DNA of 64,000 nucleotides from Amoebophrya sp. A120 (Eukaryota; Sar; Dinophyceae; Syndiniales; Amoebophryaceae). Positions 36,930 to 47,445 of this stretch are shown here, in pieces (within the stretch, counting starts at the first letter, position 1; each line of letters begins with the position of its first letter). The DNA lies in the NCBI GenBank assembly GCA_905178155.1, contig CAJINV010000002.1, positions 10,828,634 to 10,892,633 of the forward strand, read 5' to 3'. The position numbers and the translations under genes were made by a program. The notes under the pieces were generated by a model. It saw nothing but the letters and a program-made list of their open reading frames with translations. It was not told where the DNA came from and did not search any database.

Positions 36930-38190
36930 AGCGCAAGGAGGGATGAACGCTTTTTCGCTGTGTCTTCAAGAGGTAGTAGTCATTTGACTTTTATTTCTTC
37001 TTGTGTTTTGTTTTTCGCTTTCGGGGAAGGAAAACCCTATCTGTTGCTGGTAGTGATCAGCAGCTAGTTGGGGTTGTGTGGATGCCAGCCAGTATCAGGT
37101 CTTTCTCATCTATCCTTCTGTAAAGTAGCTCAGGCGAAAAAATTATTTTACTCGCATTCGAACGAGGCATAATTTTAGTAAAACTTGAAGCTCAGTGTCA
37201 ATATTTTTGAAATGCGAGCGTAAGTAGGGGCGGCGCAGTTAATTTTGGACGATGGGTCAACATTCGCTGATAGACGCGGGATAAAGTACGGTACTGGCAC
37301 GGCTCGTGCGATGTGTACGAAAGAGAAAGTCATGTATAAGCCAGATATGATGGAAACGCAATTTGCGTTTCCATCTGAATGAGAAGCTACGAACACGCAT
37401 GCGGCTGCAGAGGCAGTACTATGATTCTGCTGCAACTTCTTGCTACAATTACAACGCGGGCCCGTGCGTGCCGACAAGATGAGGGCGCTAGTCTTTTTAA
37501 TGTCCCTAGTGATACATAGACTGTAAAGTGTTAGCATACTTATTGAAAAGTATTCCAAAACCGATTTCCGTAATATGAGTAAGCGAATCCCCTTTCATTT
37601 CATAGTTTCTGTTTCAACAGCTCATTTCTATACCTTGACCGCGATTTTTCTTTGCATTTCGTTTTCACGCCGAAACCCACTTGTTTTCTGGTTTGCCTTT
37701 CCGAAGACTGTTTTTCGAAATTCTATCGTGTAAGATGTAAGTTGCAATGCAGACACTGGCAACCCTCGACGTCATCTTCAATCTCGTGCGAAGAAAGTAA
37801 TAGTCGTGCGCTCGATACGGATACGGTAAAAGAGAAACACATCGCTCGCCTTTTGGTGCCTCGTGTTTCAAACACTTCATCTTGCCTGTATGCAAAAACT
37901 TCGACCTGCGAATGAACAGATTGAAATAAAGTAAAAGGGCGACGTGAAGATGGGATGGGATCTGGTATCTGCCCCGTGTGTTTGCGGCGTCGTTGGTGCG
38001 AAAAATTTGTTGTTTGGAAAAGACATCCACGTCGTGCACCGACCAAAAGACAAAAGCAAAGACCGCTGCTCGCTTTCGATCGGTTCCCCGCGGCATGCAT
38101 GCAAGAAAATAAGTAACAGCACGAGCACGACGTGATCACACGAGGGAAGAAGAGTCTAGGGTCTCAGTTTGGAAAAAAGAAAACTTCAAG
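36930..38190. other. Intergenic stretch with a near-perfect hairpin
   Basis: 3' flank of the kinase and 5' flank of the CX9C gene. A 13-bp perfect inverted repeat with a one-base loop lies at 37349-37375. Minus-strand ORFs here (37175-37558, 37665-38096) lack ATG or splice support and are not called. Confidence 0.5.
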
Positions 38191-38601
38191 ATGTCCTCGT
38201 GTGATCAGGAGGCGGATGCTCTGGTACGGTGTGCAGCAAGCCCAGGTACTACATGATATGCATGCAGCTGTGTTCGAGTTCGTGGTACCACATATTGATA
38301 AGAGACGCACAAAGGCAACCACGATATTAGCAAAGGAACGAAGGGCAACTGCTCTGATTTTTGAACAAATCAGCTGCTCTGATTTTTGAACAAATCAGGT
38401 TCAGACGGATGCGCCGCGGCCTTTCTGGCCATGCGGGAATGCAACCGAGGCAAGGCGGAGCTGCGTTTTGACAGCGGAAAGTTGGAAGTAACAAACAAGG
38501 CAGAATACGCCGTAACGTCCTGCCCAGCACCACCATCGAGGAGTAATCTTGCCATGGCAGCGGACGCTTATGCAAAAAAACTACGTACTTACGATTATTA
38601 A
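38191..38601 (+). CDS. Twin-CX9C (CHCH) mitochondrial-type small protein
   Basis: Exon one 38191-38245 and exon two 38399-38601 join in phase one across a GT-AG intron; the product is 85 residues. Exon one contains CDQEADALVRC and exon two CAAAFLAMREC, both exactly C-x9-C and eight residues apart after splicing. Twin CX9C proteins are imported into the mitochondrial intermembrane space and oxidised by Mia40/Erv1; many are cytochrome-oxidase or complex I assembly factors. The helices carry the hydrophobic positions expected of a CHCH fold. The C-terminal 45 residues are unassigned. The ATG follows AAG and is the first in frame. The specific subfamily (COX19, CMC and so on) is not assigned. Confidence 0.72.
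38349..38398 (+). repeat. Duplicated splice-acceptor region in an intron
   Basis: A 25-base unit ending in AATCAG is repeated exactly in tandem at 38349-38373 and 38374-38398 at the 3' end of the CX9C intron. Both copies end in a usable AG, but only the second is followed by G and keeps the reading frame. Each unit also contains a small palindrome (CTGATTT...AAATCAG). Confidence 0.85.
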
Positions 38602-39561
38602 AATTTCAATTTTGTACGTTGTTTGCGAGACAAAGCTTGTTTGTTTGTTTGTACGAGTGGAAACGTGGTTTTCCGGGTGAAGGTTGTGCCTTCTTCTCAC
38701 GTTCTTCTAGCGCTACTAAATAAAAACACTCGGGTGCGACAAGTGACTTTGCACTAACCCCTGAAAAAAGGAAGACAAAGCTTAATCAATCTAACAAACA
38801 AAAAAGCGAGCGGCTCATTTGTCTCGTCACTGCGAATAAAGAAGAGGCGAGAAGATTGTAGTGTGTAGGATACCTGTAGCGACAAGCTACTTAATACATA
38901 GAAGTGTAATGGTTGAAAAAAAAAAACAGATATTGGAGATGGCGTAAGCGCATTGCGGTTTTGATTGCGGCGGCCTCACTTTCACCGTTTCTCACTGCGG
39001 GGAGCACGGAATGGAAACAGGAGTGTGCGTCGGTTATTTGCACTACGTGAAGAATGCTTCAGAGCTCATCGCGGGGGGGCGGACGAAGAAGAGAAACAGA
39101 TCACGTGTGAAGATATGAGAATTTACTCATACATCAAACTGATGGAGTTGGCTGCATATCCATATAGCATACACGCTAAGGGATGAGACTGCTGCGTTTT
39201 AAGCAGGGTGGCAGCAGCGTTCCACGAACTCGGTTGCGATCAGGAGTGGGTCACTACCGGACACTAACACAACGCCGGATTCACGCTACTTACGCCAGTT
39301 GCGAACAATGCGATGTGTAATTTTGGGGATCCGTTACCACTTGTTGTTGATAGAGTCGGCTGATGTTGTCCGGGCAGGAGAAACATCAGCTTGTCTATCA
39401 TCTCATCGCAGATCTGATTTATTGCCAGCCGCTTGGTAGAGCAGTATAACGCTCGACCGTTCCGCTTCCGTTTGAGGAGAAATGTGATCGATCACCGGAA
39501 TTGTAAGTACTTTTACTCTATTTCGATGTGCGCTGCATAAGTCTACCACTCTACGAAAATT
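38602..39561. other. Intergenic stretch, no gene seen
   Basis: 5' flank of the RFT1 gene. An A11 run at 38917 and several TTTGTTTG-type repeats are present. No supported exon. Confidence 0.5.
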
Positions 39562-41655
39562 ATGGCGTCAGCGGACGACTGTCCTCCTCCCTTTGCCAGC
39601 AAAGAAGGAACGGCTGCACGACGGGCCCACATGTTTCGCGGGCTAGCAGCGCTGCTTGCCACCGGATTCGTGGTGAAGATCCTGACCTTCGCGTTGAATC
39701 TGTTACTAGCTCGGTACGTGTCGGCAGAAGAATATGGGCGGGGCTTCTATTTCACACTCTACAACTCCTTGGCGCTGTTTCTTCAGAAGGAGGGCTTCCG
39801 GCGGGCGGCGATGCGCTTGAAAGATTTCTCGGAACAGTGCCGCCTGCTAGTCTACGGCGTCGTTGGAACCGCTGCCGTGAATGTGCTCTGCTTTTGGTTC
39901 CTAATGCCAGACGAGTCGCTCGCAATCGCACAGCAATCTGCGGAAGAAGGGACCAGCATTTACGCACGGTTTCTCCCAGGCATATCTCGTGTCTCACCGC
40001 TGCTGCTTAGCTGGTGCCTGGTCGGCATTGCGACGCAACTGGAAGCTTTTCTCCTCGAGCCCTTCGCACTGTACGAACAGACTCGTGGGAGACTGGACAC
40101 GAGACCACTGGCGGAGGGAATCGGGCGCATCTTCAAAACGGTTGCTCTTGCAGTGTTGGTATTGGTGTGCGGAACGCAGTACACTCTCGCATGCGCCCTC
40201 GCAGAGTTTGTGTACGTGTTAGTCACGTTCTCCGTCTACTTACAGCGGGTACAGATCCCGGAGACACTAACAGTTGCTGACGTTCTGAATCCTGCAGTGG
40301 ATCGCGAATACGTTATGGTCAGTAAAGATGAGGATGTGAAATCCAGCGAGTGCAGCGCATCAAGTTCCGTGACAGGGAGCGGTGACGGGCCCGAGCAAAG
40401 TCGGCCTCGTCTGCGCAAGGGAGTTATCACCCCACTTCAGTTGGGAAAGCTGATGTACAGGCGCGGTCTCCCGTCGTTTCTGCAACCTTCAGACTTCACC
40501 GAGTTCGAACTGAGCGCGGAGTCCTCGGAGCTGGCACGAAGTATGCTAGTCCTCTCTGTACAGAAACTTGCGCTGGCGGAAGGCGAGAAAATGCTTCTGG
40601 TGTATCTGTTTCCTGACCCTGCCGTGTGGGGAACCTTCGCGCTGGTGACAAATCTGGGTTCGCTAGTTCTGCGTCTGCTGTTTGCACCGATCGAGGATTT
40701 GGCGTTCACCTTTTTTAGTACCAGTGCAGATGCAAATCCAAATGCGGGAAGCGGAGGTGCTCCAGGTGAAGTACCACTTGGTGCTGACGGGTCTTCGGCC
40801 GGAACGCTGACGAAAGCTTCGGCCTCCGGCAGCAATGGAAGCACTACTGCGAAAGCCGAAAGACGGCGCGCGGGAGCAGCGTCCGACAGAGATATCGCCG
40901 CGGAAGAGAAACTACCACCTGAAAGCACCACTACTGAGAGCGAAACAGAGGGCGCGACGATCTTTGCTACTTTGCTTGCACTGCAGGGCGGTATCGGGTA
41001 TTTGGCGCTTCTGTACGGCCCACCAAACGCGTACCTGGCTGTGCGCCTTCTTTACGGACCGCAGTGGGCGGATGTTGCAGCAAACGAAGCCGTGCTGTCT
41101 CTCCGCTTGTACTGCGGATTTCTCTTTACCGCAAGCCTGAATGGTATTCTGGAGGCGTACACACACGCGCGTGCGCCGACGACTTGGCTGAACCGGAATG
41201 TTGCTTACCAGTTCGCAATCAGCTTTTTGCTCGGGGTTAGCAGCCTGTTTCTCCACAAATTTTTCCATTGGCGTGCAGCAGCGATTCTGGGGGCGAATAC
41301 ATTGTGCATGGGAGCACGGGTACTGCGCTGCGTTGTTTTCCTGCTGGAGAAGGACGAACTGCCGCGTACGCTAAAAGTGCCTATCTCTGTGCGGGAACTT
41401 GTGGAGGTGCTTACCATCTGGAGCTGTGCAGCGGGATCGGCGTGCTTACTAGTGTTAACGTTTGGAGCGGTAGCTGCACCAGTGAGTCTGTTGCCGGCTG
41501 CAAACAGCAATGATCTTCTTCTGCTAGTAGCAAAGCACGGAAGCGTCGTTGGCATAGCACTCGGGATGAGCGCACTAGTCTCTCGAAGGTACCTGGTTCG
41601 CTTCAGTGCGCACTGTCGAGAACTAGTGTCCGCGGCAAAGACCAAGCACGACTGA
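39562..41655 (+). CDS. RFT1: RFT1-like ER glycolipid membrane protein
   Basis: A single exon of 697 residues with ATG in context AATTATGG. The N-terminal region (FVVKILTFALNLLLARYVSA, then SLALFLQKEGFRRAAMRL) matches RFT1, where the segment containing EGFRRA is diagnostic. Many hydrophobic membrane spans follow, and NGILEAYTHARA near residue 530 corresponds to the conserved NG-x-x-EA motif. RFT1 acts in the ER in delivering the Man5GlcNAc2-dolichol intermediate to the lumen for N-glycosylation; whether it is the flippase itself is debated. Longer than typical (about 540 residues) because of Ser/Gly/Glu-rich inserts, mainly at residues about 255-285 and 390-455. No intron. Confidence 0.88.
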   Translation: MASADDCPPPFASKEGTAARRAHMFRGLAALLATGFVVKILTFALNLLLARYVSAEEYGRGFYFTLYNSLALFLQKEGFRRAAMRLKDFSEQCRLLVYGVVGTAAVNVLCFWFLMPDESLAIAQQSAEEGTSIYARFLPGISRVSPLLLSWCLVGIATQLEAFLLEPFALYEQTRGRLDTRPLAEGIGRIFKTVALAVLVLVCGTQYTLACALAEFVYVLVTFSVYLQRVQIPETLTVADVLNPAVDREYVMVSKDEDVKSSECSASSSVTGSGDGPEQSRPRLRKGVITPLQLGKLMYRRGLPSFLQPSDFTEFELSAESSELARSMLVLSVQKLALAEGEKMLLVYLFPDPAVWGTFALVTNLGSLVLRLLFAPIEDLAFTFFSTSADANPNAGSGGAPGEVPLGADGSSAGTLTKASASGSNGSTTAKAERRRAGAASDRDIAAEEKLPPESTTTESETEGATIFATLLALQGGIGYLALLYGPPNAYLAVRLLYGPQWADVAANEAVLSLRLYCGFLFTASLNGILEAYTHARAPTTWLNRNVAYQFAISFLLGVSSLFLHKFFHWRAAAILGANTLCMGARVLRCVVFLLEKDELPRTLKVPISVRELVEVLTIWSCAAGSACLLVLTFGAVAAPVSLLPAANSNDLLLLVAKHGSVVGIALGMSALVSRRYLVRFSAHCRELVSAAKTKHD

Positions 41656-42806
41656 TGGAAACAGTGCCCACTTCTGCACATGTGCTCGCTTCGTACGGCA
41701 GAAGTTGCAAAGATCAGAATAGTAGTTGAAGGAGTACAGCGCGTGCCGTGCAACGGCGATATAAGTCGGAACCGTAGTAGAGTCGGAAAACCTAAGCAGG
41801 ATCAGACCGTACTAGCATTTGCGAATGTCCAAGACATTCGAAAATGCTATCAAGACAGTCTTGTCACACATCTGGCGCGCAAAGGTACACCTGCGCGAAG
41901 ATCTTGTCTCAGATCAGCAACGTGTTGCAGCGATACGGTCGTTGCAAGAAGAGCTAAGTACTCCCAGATCAACACGATGACTCAGCGATATTCTGTGACC
42001 ACTATAGTCACGTTCCAAGCAAGTACTACTTCGCACAGCAAGCTGCCCCGATGCAAAGACCTTTCTGCAGGATCCTCTTACTCTGCAATCGCAATCAAAG
42101 GTGAGCGAGAACACCGATCGGTTACCAGTTCCTTCCTGATGACAGAGCGAATTCCATGTCTTGAGTGGCAGTGGCATTTTCCATTTTCAGTTGCATGGCA
42201 ATGCTGCGGATGACAAACGATCTTGAGTGTTTCACGCATCTCCTTTTTTCATCAAATTGTACAAACTGCAACAGCATCCAAGCCTCCGCATGCCCAGCAC
42301 GACTCGATCTTTCGGTTCCCCCTAGCCTTGAATTTGTGTACAGATCCTTACTACAATATACCTCTCTGAAAACACGCCATATCTACGTTACTTTTCCCTG
42401 CGCAAACGATCTGAATTTCCTCGGTCCCTACAGTACTTTCATTCTCTACACGATCTCCATTCACGCTCGCACGAATCCGGATAGGTTTCGGCGCTTTGGC
42501 GATTTTCCATTTTACCATCATCTGCGACGAAAATACAACAACAGGCACACACAGGATCTTCCGCATTTTTCTCGGCTCGAGGACCGTTTCTCGTCCGCAA
42601 AGCAACGTTTGTCCTATTCCGGTGCGCTTTTTTTCGCCCGGAGTAGAGATCCCGAAGATCAATCTTTACACTTGGACGTGACAGATTTTCACAACAACAA
42701 TATTTCTCACAACATTTTTGACAAATATAGTTTAGTGAAGTATTTCTGATCGCACCTTGTTGGAGTCTTTCTAGAGCAGACAGACCCGAAAGGTACCCCA
42801 AGAAAG
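41656..42806. other. Intergenic stretch with an inverted repeat
   Basis: Between RFT1 and the HSP90 gene. An inverted repeat with a 17-base stem (16 of 17 paired) and three-base loop lies at 41813-41849. Long ORFs here start at non-ATG codons and lack domains. Confidence 0.5.
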
Positions 42807-45800
42807 ATGGCACTGTTTTTGCGACGAGCCCTCGGGGCGACCGCCCTTCTCGGCAGTGTGGCATTCGCGGAGGAGGAAGTCGCGGCAACGACGGAGGAGG
42901 TAGCAAAAGAAGAAATAAAGGATGACAAGAAGGTCGACGGCTTCTCCTCCGACGAAATTGCAAAGGTATTCATTCTATTTGTTGACCCTAATGTGGATGG
43001 TTTTTGTCTCCTTTACTATTGTGCAACAAAGCAAATGTTCTTCCTCTCCCTGCGTGATACGCTTGCCATCTCAATCCTATGACAAAACCAATGTGACCAA
43101 TAAACCAGATGGCAGAGGGCGGAGAGAAACACGAGTTCCAGGCAGAAGTGTCGCGTTTGATGGATATCATCATCAACTCGCTGTACACGGACAAGCAGGT
43201 TTTCCTTCGTGAGTTGATCTCCAACGCCGCCGATGCCCTGGAGAAAGCAAGGTAACATTTGTGACGTAGGCTTTTTCTGCATCTGCTCATCGTGTGAGTA
43301 GTGCCGCCACTTGCATTCGATTTGGTTGCAGGTAATGATTTCCAGCTTGGCATAAGTACTTCGGTCGTTATAAGTGCGCTCTGCAGTTTTCACTTCAACA
43401 GCATCATCTATCATATCATGGTAAAAACTACACAAACAACAGGTTTTACTCCGTGCAGGAAGCCTCCTTCCTTGGTGACACCAAGGACCTGGAGATCAAG
43501 ATTGAGTTCGACCCGGAAGCGAAGACTCTGTCTATCACCGATACCGGTGTTGGTATGAGCAAGGCGGACTTGATCAACAACTTGGGTACAGTCGCCAAGT
43601 CAGGAACCACCAACTTTCTCGAGGCCATGGCCGAGGGTGGCGACCACACGAACTTGATCGGTCAGTTCGGTGTCGGTTTCTACTCCGCGTTCCTGGTTGC
43701 CGACAAGGTTGCCGTCACCTCCAAGAACAACGACGATGATGGGCAGCACGTGTGGGAATCCACCGCAGATGCCGCCTTCACCGTGTCCGAGGACCCGCGA
43801 GGCTCCACCTTGGGCCGTGGTAAGTGTTTGTGTGACCATGATGTGTAGGTGTGGTGGTTCTCTTGCATGAAGTGTCAACCAGTACTAGACACGACTTTCA
43901 TCTTCTTGTCCTCCTCGTGTGCTTGAATTTGTGCCTCACTATTCCTACTCGCATTGATGTCACAAATCGGCTGTTAACATGATCCCCTATCAGGTTCCCG
44001 CGTCACTCTCTTCCTGAAGGAGGATGCTCAGGACTTCTTGAACGAGCACAAGCTGAAGGAGACCCTCGTGAAATTCTCGCAGTTCATCCAGTACCCGATC
44101 TACCTGAAGGTCAAGAAGGAGGTCGAGGCAGAAGAGGAGGAGGACGACGACGAAGAGGAAGACGAAGATGCCGAGGCTGAGGACGATGAGGAGAAGGAGA
44201 AGAAGGAAAAGAAGAAGGAGCCCAAGGAAAAAAAGAAGACCACCATCTACGAGTGGGAACAGGTATCTATTCGCTCGTGCTCCCTTATCTCGCTTTATCA
44301 GATCGTGTTTCATTTTCGTCCGTGTAGAAGTGGCGGTACTCATTTTTTCTGAATACTCAGCGGAGGATGAAGCACTGCTTTTGTGCAAAATCAGGAGCTT
44401 AATCACATGAGCATACTCACTCTCCACGGAATGTTCTTCCACCACACTATTGTCGTTCCCATATCAACACCCTCTCAGGTCAACACCCAGAAGGCCATCT
44501 GGTTGCGTTCCAAGGACGAGGTGACGGACGAGGAGTACACCGACTTCTACAAGGCCATTTCCAAGGACTACATGGAACCCCTTGCCAACACCCACTTCAA
44601 CGCCGAGGGTGAGATTGACTTCAAGTCCATCCTGTTCGTGCCCAAGAAGGCCCCGATGGACATGCTGGACAACTACTGGACCAAGAAGTCCGAGGTCAAG
44701 CTGTACGTCCGCCGCGTGCTGGTCGCCGAGAAGTTCGAGGATCTCCTCCCGCGCTACCTGAACTTTATCCGCGGTGTCGTCGACAGTGACGACCTGCCGC
44801 TCAACGTGTCCCGCGAGCAGCTGCAGCAGAACAAGATCATGAAGGTGATCACCAAGAAGCTGGTCCGCAAGGTCCTGGAGCTGCTGAAGAAGATGTCCAA
44901 GGACGCCGAGTCCGACAAGGACGAGGACGACGACGAGGAGGGCGAAGACGGCGAGGAAAAGAAGGAGAAGAAGAAGGACAAGAACGCCGAGTCCCACTAC
45001 GACACCTTCTACAAGGAGTTCGGCAAGAACTTGAAGATGGGCTGCTACGAGGACGATGCCAACCGCTCCAAGATCAGCAAGCTGCTCCGCTTCACCACCA
45101 CCAAGTCGAACGACAAGGAAATCTCCCTCGACTCATACCTGGACAACATGCCGGAAAAGCAAGACTCCATCTACTTCGCCAGTGGTAAGACTATTGTAGC
45201 GTTTTGTTTATTCTGTGTTGCAATTCATCATTTTCAGTACACACAGCTGTCTCATTCATGCGTCTGATGTGGAACAATTGCCATTCAGATTTCCACTTCC
45301 ATTGCAATCCCGCCCTTGGATGAAACATCGGTTCAATCACAAAACAGGTGAATCCATGGAGACGCTCCTGAAGCTGCCGAACTTGCAGATCTTCAAGAAG
45401 AAGAACATTGAGGTCCTGCTGTTGACGGATCACCTGGACGAGCCGTGCATCCAGAAGTTGGCAGACTACGAGGGCAAGAAGTTCGTGTCCATCCAGAAGG
45501 CGGATGTCAAGCTCGAGGAAACCGAAGAGGAAATCAAGCGCTTCAACAAGATGAAGGACATGTACAAGCCGCTTACCGACTGGTGGAAGGAGCTCCTCAC
45601 CAAGCTCACCGAATCCGGCGGCATGAAGAGCAGCGGCGTCAAGATCGACGGTAAGGAATTTTTCGGCGCTGTGGTGAAAACTTTTTTGGCTGGGGTTTTG
45701 TTTACTGTAGGTGTGATGTGAAATGAAGGTACTTATTTTGCAAGTCCGTCATTGCCTTTGCCGTAATCAAATAATCAGGTGTCGTCCTCTCCAAGCGTCT

Positions 45801-46423
45801 CACAGAATCTCCTTGCGTTGTCGTCACCTCCCAGTTCGGGTATTCCGCTCACCAGGAGAAGATCATGCGCGCACAGGCCTTCCAGAACAAGGACCAGATC
45901 CAGATGATGGCCGGAAGGAAGACTCTCGAGATCAACGGAAACCACCCGGTACATAATATTCGTTTTGCTTCTTTTTGCTTACATTCGCAAAAACTTCATC
46001 CTTCTGTGCCACAGTGCGCTGCGCGTACGTGAGTCACATTGCATGTGTCAAGAATCTTATCGCTCCGTTGTTCTACAAGTCAAAATGGAAAAATCCATCA
46101 CAAATCAGGTTGTCCACAACTTGCTCCAGAAAGTGAAGGAATCCAAGGACGATCCGAAGACCGCAAACAGCGCCGAGATGCTGTTCCAGACGGCGCTTAT
46201 CGAGTCTGGTTACGAGCTTTCCGACCCGGCCGACTTGGCTGCGCGCGTCTACAAGCTGATGGCAGCGCAGCTCGGTGTCGACCCGGAGGAGGGCATTCGG
46301 GAAATCGAGCTTCCGGAAGACGAGGAGGAGGAAGAGGCCGATGAGGAGGCTGAGGATGCGAAGTCCGAGGACAAGAAGGAGGAAGAGGAGGTCGAGGAGG
46401 AAAAGAAGGACGAAGAGTTGTAA
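42807..46423 (+). CDS. GRP94: Endoplasmin-type ER HSP90 chaperone (GRP94)
   Basis: Eight exons: 42807-42965, 43109-43251, 43443-43819, 43994-44262, 44479-45184, 45348-45650, 45779-45948 and 46109-46423. All introns are GT-AG with consistent phases; the product is 813 residues. It starts with a signal peptide ([14 protein letters not shown]) and ends DEEL, a likely variant of the KDEL retention signal. N-terminal ATPase motifs are intact: [24 protein letters not shown] and [11 protein letters not shown]. An acidic/Lys-rich charged linker follows in exon four. The middle domain contains [19 protein letters not shown], with the catalytic Arg region. The C-terminal dimerisation domain has no MEEVD, as expected for the ER form. 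It folds secreted and membrane proteins. First gene upstream of the TSP1 cluster. Confidence 0.95.
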
Positions 46424-47445
46424 GAATCCGATAGCGGAGTTTTGTACAGTCTAGATGAAACGACGAGGAGCGACAACATGATAGACGACGACACAAAATT
46501 TTCCATGGGTTTTTACCACAACATCTAATGTCCAATCTTTTCTACTTAGCACTCGAGTTTCTACTACATCCTGAAAAGTGTTTTTCTCTCTCTCAAAAAA
46601 GGGGGGGCGTATCTAGGTTTTGTAATACAAAGTAGTACACTAAGAATACAAGAGCTGTCAACTACAAATGTACCTTTGACAACACACAGTGCTGTGCTTG
46701 TATTGCGGCAAAACATGTAATGACCATTGTATTTTCAGTTGCCTCGCAATTTGTTGTACTACACTTAGAAACGTCTAGACCCTCAAGACACTACCGGAGG
46801 GCCGTTTCCACGAAACGGCGCCTTCGCTTTTTATGACTACTTTTTTGGATTTGACTACTTCTGATGCGATGAGAAACACTTATCGTTCATTGTTATGTTT
46901 GATTGTTGATGTCAATTGGATGACAAATATGGTATATGATACTGATTACTTTTTCCTCTGATGTGGTTGTTGCTTTCCGATGCATCGCGTCGTAAGCATG
47001 GCCACCAAAGACCGCTTTCTCAATTTTCGCTTTGTAAAAGACTAGCTCTTGATACATCTCGAATTCAAAGCGCACGCGCGAAAGCACAAGAAAAAAAGGC
47101 CGCGATATAGTTCGGGGCTACTCAAGCCACCCATGGCGATTCTCAACCTGTTCAATGTTTTTTTCTTTCTGTCGAGTGCATTAGATGGATGAATGTAACA
47201 TTTGTACTAGCAGTTGCTTTCGGCGAGCGAGGTGTCAAGCGGAGGGCACACACAGTCGCGAGGGACCCCAGAGTTAAGTGTGGCTGTAACATCACGCCGA
47301 CATCTTTTCTCATTCAATCGATGCAATCTTGACACACTTGGAAACAGCTGTCTCACAGAAACATGTCCCTACGCAGAAACTGCTTCTAAGAGAACTGCGC
47401 CGGCATATGCCATCCACCCGGTTGCGAAACTGACAACATCGAGCG
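46424..47445. other. Intergenic stretch, no gene seen
   Basis: Contains an 8-bp stem hairpin at about 46801-46819 (GCCGTTTC paired with GAAACGGC) in the HSP90 3' flank, a G7 run near 46602, and the 5' flank of the first TSP1 gene. An upstream signal-peptide exon for that gene could lie here but was not identified. Confidence 0.45.

Noticed and set aside
37200-37400. CRISPR-like or bacterial repeat arrays
   Set aside because: Searched by eye for spaced repeats throughout; only simple hairpins and two-copy tandem repeats exist, and the genome is eukaryotic.
37665-38128. Minus-strand ORFs with a signal-peptide-like start (LVLLLIFLHACRG)
   Set aside because: No in-frame ATG, and the upstream side is occupied by the start of the plus-strand CX9C gene; no matching splice phase found.
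42165-42749. Plus-strand ORF of 194 codons before the HSP90 gene
   Set aside because: Non-ATG start, composition like non-coding sequence, no acceptor or donor of the local type.
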